A DNA stretch of 5,524 nucleotides from the NCBI GenBank assembly GCA_012510295.1, contig JAAZID010000177.1, positions 1-5,524 on the forward strand, in the 5' to 3' direction. The position numbers were made by a program, and so were the translations under genes. Within the stretch, counting starts at the first letter, position 1. Each line of letters begins with the position of its first letter. Shown in pieces: positions 1 through 4,420 of the stretch. The DNA is from Methanomicrobiales archaeon (lineage in GTDB: Archaea > Halobacteriota > Methanomicrobia > Methanomicrobiales > Methanoculleaceae). Under the pieces are notes generated by a model. That model worked only from the letters and a program-made list of their open reading frames with translations, was not told the origin of the DNA and did not search any database.

Positions 1-347
1 AGGATTGAGAGGACGTCGGCCGACCGTCGTGTCTCCGGAAAGACCTTCCCGCCGGGCTCGGCCAGGAGGGCGAGACCCCGGGCAGCGAAGAACTCGATGA
101 GGTCCCGGTTCGTGAAGTTCATGAGCGCAGGCCGGAGGAACGCCCTGTGGTCGCCGTAACAGGAGAGAAACTGAGTGACTCCCCCGGCGTGGGTGATGTT
201 GCACTGCCCCGATCCCGCGAGGAGGAGCTTTCGGCCCGGGGTGGATTTCTTCTCAAGGAGGATCACCCGCCGCCCCGATCCTGCCACCCGCAGGGCGCAG
301 AAGAGCCCGGCTGGCCCTCCCCCGATGATAGCAATTGTATCGTTCAC
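1..347 (-). CDS. BaiN/HI0933-family FAD-dependent oxidoreductase, N-terminal part (runs off the window)
   Basis: The minus strand reads open from 347 to the window edge, giving about 115 residues. Residues 5-14 read IAIIGGGPAG, a Rossmann GxGxxG dinucleotide-binding motif. It is followed by Glu32 at the end of the second strand (LLEK), the usual ribose-binding position for FAD. Residues 39-52 read RKLLLAGSGQCNIT, the signature of the HI0933/YhiN/BaiN flavoproteins (family form RKLLISGGGRCNLTN). Family members bind FAD and are about 400 residues long, so roughly two thirds lies outside. They are cytoplasmic; most have no proven substrate, though BaiN is linked to bile-acid reduction. The start is taken as GTG at 347, which places the Rossmann strand near the N-terminus as in homologues; TTG at 353 is an alternative. 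The gene is divergent from the DUF2341 gene with 102 bp between them. The family call is firm and the substrate unknown. Confidence 0.9.
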   Translation of the reverse strand, partial: MNDTIAIIGGGPAGLFCALRVAGSGRRVILLEKKSTPGRKLLLAGSGQCNITHAGGVTQFLSCYGDHRAFLRPALMNFTNRDLIEFFAARGLALLAEPGGKVFPETRRSADVLSI

Positions 348-360
348 GGTCAATTCGTCC

Positions 361-420
361 GTATATCCGTGCTCCCCGGGCGGGCATCAGCGTTGGGGTC
401 CGGCCGGTATATCCATATAG
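361..420. promoter_or_regulatory. Divergent intergenic promoter region with TATA-like boxes
   Basis: The 102-bp gap between the flavoprotein and DUF2341 genes contains TATATCCATATA at 408-419. This is an inverted repeat (TATAT-CC-ATATA) that could act as a TATA box in either direction. It is about 30 bp upstream of the GGTGA ribosome binding site of the plus-strand gene and about 60 bp upstream of the minus-strand GTG. The octamer GTATATCC occurs twice, at 361-368 and 407-414. TATA boxes about 25 bp before the transcript start are normal in archaea; the assignment to these genes is inferred from position only. Confidence 0.4.
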
Positions 421-449
421 GGGCGTGGCTCAAGGGGGCGGTGATATTG

Positions 450-1481
450 ATGGATAGCAGATGGATGATCGGGGGACTCCTCGTGGCCTTTTTCATTGTT
501 TCCGCCGGCGCTCTCACCCCGGATGCCGGGGAGTTCTCCTGGCGACAGGCGATATCAGTTGAAAACTCCTCCGCGATCGATGACCTTCCGGTCCTCTTCA
601 ACGCGACGCACCTCGCCGGGATGCGCCCGGACTTCGCCGATATCAGGTTCGTGGATGGAGGCGGGACCGTCATCCCACACTGGATCGAGAACGCTACAAA
701 CGGCTCACACGCTCATGTCTGGCTCGCCCTCCCCGCGGATACATGGGATCTCTCCATGCTCTACGGTAACCCGGGTGCTCGCGACACCGGGAACCCCGAT
801 GCGGTCTTCACCTTCTTTGAGGACTATGAGCGGGGTAACCTCTCGCGGTGGTCGTTCTGCGGTTCAAACGTCGAGGTCCAGTCATCCGTCGTCTGCACCG
901 GCGAATACGCAGGCGATATCAACGTCTCGGAGCCTGACCTCCGGCACCTCGCAAACAACCGGATATCACTTGCAAATGTATCTGAAGGCCCGATCGCCAT
1001 CGAGGGGGACTACCTGGTCAGCGAGTTCGGGCAATGGTGTGGTTCGGGCTACATCCAGGTCTGGAACGGGACAGACCGGATCTACGCCCTCCACCTCAGG
1101 AACCGCTCCGTGCAGTACTACGACGGCACCCACCGGAACTTCTCGGCCGATATCCCGGCAAAGACCGATACCTGGTACCGCATAAAGGTCGTCATGGATA
1201 CACTGAACGCCACCGGGCACGCCTGGGTCGACGGCGAGTATATCGGGAATCGGACCCTGCGGTTCGCCGATGGATCACCGGTCCCGGAGGGGGTGATATT
1301 CACGGATTTCGCGCTGATCGGATCCTCAGCATGGGCATCGGGGGAGCCGCACCACTTCTACGTGGATAACATCCGGGTGCGCAAACACGCCTCGATCGAG
1401 CCGGTGCTGGCCTACGCCGGGCCGCCGCTCATGAACAGCGGCACCGCCGCCCGGAGTGGATCGATGCCCCCCTCGACGTAG
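450..1481 (+). CDS. Secreted DUF2341-domain surface protein
   Basis: This 343-residue protein starts with ATG at 450, preceded by GGTGA at 440-444 with a 5-nt spacer. The open frame extends further upstream, but that part overlaps the divergent gene and reads as low-complexity shadow sequence. Residues 5-21 form a hydrophobic signal peptide ending AGA, a good signal peptidase site. Residues 30-110 match DUF2341: a Trp start, ADIRF (63-67), a P-H-W-I-E motif (76-80), VWLALP (90-95) and LYGNPGA (104-110). The rest, opening FFEDYE-GNLSRW, looks like a beta-sandwich lectin/glucanase-like module ending YVDNIRVRK. Twelve N-x-S/T sequons lie in the mature protein, consistent with an N-glycosylated exported archaeal protein. 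No C-terminal membrane anchor is visible. The last 23 codons overlap the convergent gene, so the tail could be a natural short end or the product of lost downstream sequence. The carbohydrate-binding role is inferred. Confidence 0.85.
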   Translation: MDSRWMIGGLLVAFFIVSAGALTPDAGEFSWRQAISVENSSAIDDLPVLFNATHLAGMRPDFADIRFVDGGGTVIPHWIENATNGSHAHVWLALPADTWDLSMLYGNPGARDTGNPDAVFTFFEDYERGNLSRWSFCGSNVEVQSSVVCTGEYAGDINVSEPDLRHLANNRISLANVSEGPIAIEGDYLVSEFGQWCGSGYIQVWNGTDRIYALHLRNRSVQYYDGTHRNFSADIPAKTDTWYRIKVVMDTLNATGHAWVDGEYIGNRTLRFADGSPVPEGVIFTDFALIGSSAWASGEPHHFYVDNIRVRKHASIEPVLAYAGPPLMNSGTAARSGSMPPST

Positions 1482-2071
1482 AGGAGGCCGAGGACAGCCC
1501 TGGCAAGGGTCTCTTTCTCCCGCTCAAGGGCTCTGCCGGTTGGGTGGTGCCGGCACAAAAGACCGAGTTTGTGCTCGTGGAGTCTCCACCGGTCGGAGAG
1601 GGGCACGAGCCCCGGCACCCGGGCATGCAGGCCGGGGAGGATCTTCAGCCGCAGGGTGACGTCACCGATGAGGGCGAGGGCCTGAGCATTGTCGGGAAAC
1701 TTCCCGAGTATATCGATATCCTTTGCCGGGAGCGGGAGGATCTCTTCCGGGAACTCCTCCAGTATCCCGAAAAAAAGCCTCCTCGTGGAGCCATCCATCA
1801 GGATCCGGAGGAGACCGTCCGGGCTCTGGAAGGTATACCCGACATCCCGCTCAATGCAGGGAAGGGTCTCCCGCTCCACCCGGTCGATCCCCGATACCAG
1901 GCGACCGATCTCCCTGTTCCACCCACGTATTCGCCTGAGTCTCCTCGTCCGCCGGGATGAACGCCGGTGGGCAGGCAGGAACTCCGCCCGGTAGACCACC
2001 ATGAGCCACTCCTGTATCGTCGTGAGGGTCTCCTCGATCGGGCGGGAGAGGGAGCCGTACTCGTATGACAT
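1412..2071 (-). CDS. RNase III-like domain protein, probably catalytically degenerate
   Basis: This 219-residue protein has an N-terminal helical and very basic segment (Arg-rich, about 35-53) and then a region that follows the RNase III fold. IERDVGYTF (73-81) matches the first-helix lGYxF signature. ALALIGDVTLRL (131-142) matches the LEFLGDAVLRL signature. A middle helix has PLSDRWRLHEHKLGLL. TLARAVLGLLYVEGG (188-202) matches the DalEALiGAiYldgG signature. Of the four usual metal-binding acids only Asp137 is kept: the signature Glu is Ala133, and the late Asp and Glu are Thr188 and Arg191. There is no double-stranded RNA-binding domain. ALALIGD also resembles Mini-III. The sequence suggests an RNA-binding or structural role rather than cleavage, which is inference. 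Codons favour G/C at third positions, supporting a real gene. ATG 2071 is the first start; no strong ribosome site is seen before it. The gene converges on DUF2341 with a 70-bp overlap. Confidence 0.6.
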   Translation of the reverse strand: MSYEYGSLSRPIEETLTTIQEWLMVVYRAEFLPAHRRSSRRTRRLRRIRGWNREIGRLVSGIDRVERETLPCIERDVGYTFQSPDGLLRILMDGSTRRLFFGILEEFPEEILPLPAKDIDILGKFPDNAQALALIGDVTLRLKILPGLHARVPGLVPLSDRWRLHEHKLGLLCRHHPTGRALEREKETLARAVLGLLYVEGGIDPLRAAVPLFMSGGPA

Positions 2072-2131
2072 ACTATCCAGAGGGTTAGTTAAGAGAATGC
2101 ATCTACCTTTCCCTGACGGTCAATGACTTTT

Positions 2132-2395
2132 CTATAGCAGGACCACGTAGAGGAGAGCGACATGCAGGCAGAGGAAGAGAGGGACGAGCCGGAACTTTGC
2201 CTTCTGCGTCTTGTGCCGGAAGAGTCGCATCGCTGTCATGGCCCCGAGGGGTCCGAAAGCTGCTGCAGCGAGGAGATTCCTCTCAGACGTCCGCCACCTT
2301 CCCTTCTCCGCCAGGCGCTTATCGCGGCTGAAGAGGAGAAGCACAGCGACATTTACGAGGAGATAGATCAGGACTGCGGCCGGCAGGAGAGACAC
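2132..2395 (-). CDS. DUF1294 family small membrane protein
   Basis: This 87-residue protein has an N-terminal membrane helix (about 3-22, SLLPAAVLIYLL then VNVAVLLLF), and then the DUF1294 core. The core reads SRDKRLAEKGRWRTSER (23-39), a glycine-containing hydrophobic stretch (FGPLGAMTAM, 47-56), and FRHKTQKAKF (59-68), the family's diagnostic RHKT-K-KF motif. A second helix lies at the C-terminus (70-87). Length and motif order fit complete DUF1294 proteins. The GTG start at 2395 is chosen because GGAGGGAG sits at 2403-2410 with suitable spacing and because family members begin with the hydrophobic helix. Starts further upstream (for example ATG 2434) have weak ribosome sites and would add non-family sequence. 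The molecular function of the family is unknown. It lies 60 bp upstream of the RNase III-like gene on the same strand, so the two could be cotranscribed. Confidence 0.88.
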   Translation of the reverse strand: MSLLPAAVLIYLLVNVAVLLLFSRDKRLAEKGRWRTSERNLLAAAAFGPLGAMTAMRLFRHKTQKAKFRLVPLFLCLHVALLYVVLL

Positions 2396-2402
2396 CCTGC
2401 TA

Positions 2403-2410
2403 CTCCCTCC
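2403..2410 (-). promoter_or_regulatory. Shine-Dalgarno site deciding the GTG start of the DUF1294 gene
   Basis: The minus strand reads GGAGGGAG here, 7 nt before GTG at 2395. It is the only strong anti-16S match upstream of the DUF1294 core and supports a non-ATG start. Confidence 0.65.
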
Positions 2411-2550
2411 GACCGGGTATCGTGGGAGATCCATGCGCCTTGCTCGAGTTCTGCACAATATCCTGTTTCCTTCCCGAACAAAAGAAACTGCCGGCCTGGG
2501 CCCCGGGAGAGAGAGCGGCGGGGGACGGGTCGCCCCCCGTGCCAGACAGT

Positions 2551-2916
2551 TCACTCCTTCGGGCAGCGTTCTGCCAGATTAATCAGGGTAATGTTCTCCG
2601 CCGTTGCGTTGAACGGCTCGATCACGATCTCGTCATTCACCCTCTGTTCGACATCGGGGATGGGGTACTCAAAGACACCCTCCTGTCCGGCATCATGGTG
2701 CAGGACGGCAAACAGGGTATCGGTCGCGACAAACGTGTGGACTGTGATCGAGACGTTCTGGTTCACTCCGGGTTTGACCGGCGCATACCCATGAGAGAGG
2801 CCCTGGCAGCACTCGCCACCCTGACCCACACCTGCCTTGCCTCTCCTCTGTCTGGCCCCTGGTCCATACTTCCCGGAGTCGCCGGCTACCTCATCCTGCG
2901 GTGTAAACGCTCCCGC
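2551..2916 (-). pseudogene. Fragment of a DUF7282-like secreted protein gene
   Basis: From 2916 to 2551 the minus strand is open but lacks a convincing start and any signal peptide; a GTG at 2829 is the only plausible internal start. The C-terminal part reads GYAPVKPGVNQNVSITV, then TLFAVLHHDAGQEGVFEYP and IVIEPFNAT. This resembles the second half of DUF7282-type beta domains found in exported archaeal proteins (GYAPV, LyAMLHxDxG, yEFPG). The expected first half, a strand with a W-V-x-x-H motif, is not in this frame. Next to it, in another frame, VWVRV is readable near 2817-2831, which suggests a frameshift. N-terminal sequence before that reads as low-complexity Gly/Arg text. The gene is therefore called a decayed remnant of an exported protein. 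It could instead be an intact small protein starting at 2829, which I consider less likely. Confidence 0.5.
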
Positions 2917-2981
2917 TTATCCACGTAACCGGATCCGTCCACGTCGTGGCGATCCTCGCGGATGTCGTGCTCCAGGATCTC

Positions 2982-3053
2982 TTACTCCACGATGAACGCT
3001 CCGTTCATGAACGGGTGGACGTCGCACTGGAAGTAGTAGTACCCCTTGTCATC
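2982..3053 (-). pseudogene. C-terminal remnant of a cupredoxin (plastocyanin-like) gene
   Basis: The minus strand encodes DDKGYYYFQCDVHPFMNG followed by AFIVE and TAA. This is the last strand and copper loop of a cupredoxin: Cys, then His three residues on, then Met three further (C-D-V-H-P-F-M), which normally supply three of the four copper ligands. A TAA occurs in frame directly upstream at 3054-3056, and the sequence turns AT-rich there, so the first strands and the other His ligand are missing. The gene is truncated, probably at a rearrangement junction, since the break coincides with one arm of an inverted repeat. Together with the neighbouring DUF7282-like fragment it suggests a decayed cluster of exported proteins. 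Confidence 0.7.
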
Positions 3054-3188
3054 TTATCTTGAAAATTTGGAGAATGGGTGAAGTAACAACAACCTCATGA
3101 GAAGGTAGAGTTCTGCCACCATATGAAGGCGATATAGTCATGAAGAGAAGTAGGGGATCTGTGAATTTAAGGTGACAAGGGGTACTAC
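3036..3188. repeat. Inverted repeat of 20 bp bounding 113 bp of AT-rich DNA
   Basis: The arm at 3036-3055 (GTAGTACCCCTTGTCATCTT) is the reverse complement of 3169-3188 (AAGGTGACAAGGGGTACTAC) at 19 of 20 positions. The left arm is also the DDKGYY coding part of the cupredoxin fragment. Beyond the right arm, sequence such as TTC...GACGTC keeps some likeness to the following cupredoxin codons (TTCCAGTGCGACGTC). The right arm could therefore be a second, decayed and inverted cupredoxin segment. It could instead be the terminal repeat of a 153-bp MITE-like element. No target duplication is evident. Confidence 0.6.
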
Positions 3189-3318
3189 ATTCAATTTAGA
3201 CGTCATTATAAAAAGATCCTTCGGTCGGGCTGAATAGTTACGGAAAATATTCCAAACCTTTAATTTCCTGCCTTCCCCCCACTTAGCCTGTTTTATCCTG
3301 TGGCACAAGGGGGCATAT
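3054..3318. other. AT-rich gene-free stretch between the cupredoxin remnant and the DtxR-family gene
   Basis: No frame here has a plausible protein. The stretch contains the right arm of the inverted repeat, a TATA-like TTATAAAAA at 3206-3214 on the plus strand (a T-run on the minus strand), a run of six or more C near 3275, and CTGTTTTATCCTGT at 3288-3301, which recurs near 4364. The T-run lies about 120 nt past the stop of the DtxR-family gene and could end its transcript. Confidence 0.4.
3288..3301 (+). repeat. 14-bp repeat, copy 1 (CTGTTTTATCCTGT)
   Basis: This matches 4364-4377 (CTGTTTTGTCCTGT) at 13 of 14 positions in the same orientation. In both copies CACAAG follows within about 15 nt (3304-3309 and 4387-4392). 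Each copy sits just outside or beside a hairpin of IS200/IS605 type, so both probably belong to related element ends. Confidence 0.5.
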
Positions 3319-3345
3319 GTCACCTACCCCGCGCCTAGGGAGGGG
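3319..3345 (-). mobile_element. IS200/IS605-like end remnant (minus orientation), overlapping the DtxR-family stop codon
   Basis: Read on the minus strand, CCCCTCCCT (3345-3337) is followed after 6 nt by GGGGTAGGTGAC (3330-3319). The same order, CCCCTCCCT then 7 nt then GGGGTAGTTGAC, occurs on the plus strand at 4393-4420, with 20 of 21 fixed positions matching. A C-rich/G-rich hairpin followed by TAGTTGAC or TAGTTCAC is typical of right ends of IS200/IS605/IS1341 elements, where it also forms the 3' end of the TnpB-associated RNA. Here the stem is short (CCCC/GGGG). No transposase or TnpB frame remains beside it. Confidence 0.45.
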
Positions 3346-3784
3346 AGCGCCCGATACGCTCGGCTATTGTGGGGTCAGACTGCAATGCCTTGGTAAGGAG
3401 TCTGATCTGATGGATCGTCTTCGGGTGGAGCTCGTGCTCCATGTAACAGGCGTCAGCATTGGCGATCTTCTCAGGGACGTGGATAGCCATCAGGAACTCC
3501 TTTAAGGTGTCATGACGGAATTTGACAGCTTCGGCGATCTCGTGGCCTGCAGGCGAGAGCACCACTCCCTCGTAGCGCCGGTACTCAACAAGACCCATAC
3601 GGTCAAGTTTCCGGAACATCTCCACAACACTTGATGGACTGAGATCTAGCTCGCATGCCACATCTTTGGTACGGGCATACCCTTTCTCCAGCGTGACGTT
3701 GAGGATGGCTTCAAGATAATCCTCAGCTCTTCTGCTGAGATTTTTTATATATCCTTTGTGTTTCATACAACATCGGTGCTTCAT
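3335..3784 (-). CDS. DtxR/MntR-family metal-dependent transcriptional repressor
   Basis: This 149-residue protein starts at ATG 3784, which overlaps the upstream gene's stop as ATGA. ATG 3766 is an alternative that still keeps the domain whole. Residues 17-80 form a winged helix (SRRAEDYLEAIL, DVACELDLSPSSVVEMFRKL, GLVEYRRYEGVVLSPAG). Residues 88-130 form the metal-binding and dimerisation domain. Aligned to Bacillus MntR, the ligands are Asp22, Glu25, His91, Cys113, Glu116 and His117. Cys113 is the IdeR/DtxR-type residue in place of the MntR Glu, while Asp22 is MntR-like rather than the DtxR Met. There is no SH3-like C-terminal domain, and the length fits the MntR subgroup. Such proteins bind Fe(II) or Mn(II) and repress metal uptake genes. 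The feo genes about 900 bp away are a natural target, by inference. The final residues (RSPP) and stop lie within an IS-end-like hairpin, so the C-terminus may have been replaced. Confidence 0.9.
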   Translation of the reverse strand: MKHRCCMKHKGYIKNLSRRAEDYLEAILNVTLEKGYARTKDVACELDLSPSSVVEMFRKLDRMGLVEYRRYEGVVLSPAGHEIAEAVKFRHDTLKEFLMAIHVPEKIANADACYMEHELHPKTIHQIRLLTKALQSDPTIAERIGRSPP

Positions 3785-4062
3785 CGTATCACAACAGCGC
3801 AAAGATCTCTGATCGAATCCGGGGAAGGAACGCATCTCCCGGAAGATTTTAGCCACCTGAAGACCATCTCATTGAAATAATCCTCCAATACTCGCAGGAG
3901 CCTCTTACTAGTGTTGCAACTCGCCAATGCACTGTGATCGAAAGTCACCAGTGCATCTATCTTATTGCAGATGATCAGTAACGGTCGTGTCAACCGACCG
4001 TTACCGATATGGTCTATTACAGCAGCCTTCATGCAAACCAAATTGAATCGTCCTAAAGACAT
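3781..4062 (-). CDS. Hypothetical protein coupled to the DtxR-family regulator
   Basis: This protein has 93 residues and I recognise no family. The start is well supported: AAGGAG at 4068-4073 precedes ATG 4062 with a 5-nt spacer. The stop TGA (3783-3781) overlaps the regulator's ATG as ATGA, a usual sign of translational coupling. The protein has a moderately hydrophobic segment (RPLLIICNKIDALVTF, about 26-41), then a helix-like stretch with basic and aromatic residues (SKRLLRVLEDYFNEMVFRWLK, split here as about 52-72), and ends in DLCAVVIR. It has four Cys with no close pairing and no clear membrane helix. Two DNA inverted repeats fall inside the coding sequence (3927-3956 and 3978-4004). 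The position ahead of a metal regulator suggests a linked role in metal sensing or regulation, but this is a guess. It could also be a broken piece of a larger gene. Confidence 0.5.
   Translation of the reverse strand: MSLGRFNLVCMKAAVIDHIGNGRLTRPLLIICNKIDALVTFDHSALASCNTSKRLLRVLEDYFNEMVFRWLKSSGRCVPSPDSIRDLCAVVIR
3978..4004. repeat. Perfect 10-bp inverted repeat with 7-nt loop inside the hypothetical gene
   Basis: GTAACGGTCG (3978-3987) and CGACCGTTAC (3995-4004) are exact reverse complements separated by TGTCAAC. On the minus-strand mRNA this makes a strong hairpin about 60 nt into the coding region. A second, weaker one (ATGCACTG 3927-3934 with CAGTGCAT 3949-3956) follows. It could act as an operator or as an mRNA structure; it could also arise by chance. 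Confidence 0.5.
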
Positions 4063-4226
4063 CAGGACTCCTTCTCATGAACAGGTCGCCAGTTTTTACC
4101 GGTAGTAGCCTGATACAGCGCAGACATACGATCTGTTTTGGGCCGACCCAAGTGAACTATCCCTTGTAGATGCAACTTCCCTGCAGGTTCCCGGGACTGA
4201 ACAGCGTGTTATCCACCTGTAATTAT

Positions 4227-4240
4227 CGTATTATATAGGA
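4227..4240 (-). promoter_or_regulatory. TATA-like promoter upstream of the hypothetical-DtxR unit
   Basis: The minus strand reads CCTATATAATACGA from 4240 to 4227, a good archaeal TATA box. A start about 25 nt further on would leave a leader of about 145 nt before ATG 4062. It is the best promoter candidate for the two-gene unit. The same AT-rich stretch could also serve the plus strand, where I see no gene. Confidence 0.4.
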
Positions 4241-4363
4241 GTTACGCAGTTCACCCAAAAGGTACGTCGAGTTCGGCGTGCCCAGAAGAGGGACAGGCTA
4301 GGGAAACACCCATCCGTTCTTGTAGCCCAGAACGCTGCTGCAATTTTTTGCCTCCTAGTCTAA

Positions 4364-4377
4364 CTGTTTTGTCCTGT
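4364..4377 (+). repeat. 14-bp repeat, copy 2 (CTGTTTTGTCCTGT)
   Basis: This is the partner of 3288-3301 (13 of 14 identical). It lies 15 nt before the hairpin at 4393-4412, with CACAAG between them at 4387-4392. Confidence 0.5.
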
Positions 4378-4386
4378 TTAGCCGTT

Positions 4387-4420
4387 CACAAGCCCCTCCC
4401 TTCAGAGAGGGGTAGTTGAC
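4387..4420 (+). mobile_element. IS200/IS605-like right-end remnant (plus orientation)
   Basis: CACAAG is followed by a hairpin with a 6-bp perfect stem, CCCCTC (4393-4398) and GAGGGG (4407-4412), and then TAGTTGAC (4413-4420). This arrangement is the usual right end of IS200/IS605/IS1341 elements, with cleavage close after the TTGAC or TTCAC tail. The element body would lie to the left, where no tnpA or tnpB frame survives. The family assignment is by pattern, not by alignment. Confidence 0.5.

Larger units (their letters stand above)
4063..4387. other. Gene-free stretch upstream of the hypothetical-DtxR unit
   Basis: No supported protein is seen on either strand. The stretch holds the putative leader and TATA box of the minus-strand unit, the sequence GGAGTTACGCAG at 4238-4249 (reminiscent of the outer ends of some insertion sequences, but without a partner in the window), and the second CTGTTTTGTCCTGT repeat at 4364-4377. 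Confidence 0.4.

Noticed and set aside
147..449. Upstream extension of the DUF2341 reading frame (GTG at 147)
   Set aside because: It is antisense to the flavoprotein gene and has no family likeness. The signal peptide and ribosome site place the start at 450.
1456..1994. Plus-strand open frames opposite the RNase III-like gene
   Set aside because: They are Pro/Arg-rich shadow text, whereas the minus strand shows ordered RNase III-type motifs.
2162..2928. Long plus-strand open frames opposite the DUF1294 and DUF7282-like sequences
   Set aside because: They read as antisense shadows (Arg-, Pro- and Ser-rich). The minus-strand frames carry the family motifs.
3206..3214. TATA-like TTATAAAAA on the plus strand as a promoter
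   Set aside because: No gene or structured RNA follows on the plus strand; it may simply be a T-run terminator for the minus strand.
4238..4249. GGAGTTACGCAG as an insertion-sequence terminal repeat
   Set aside because: It resembles some IS ends, but no inverted partner or transposase is in the window.
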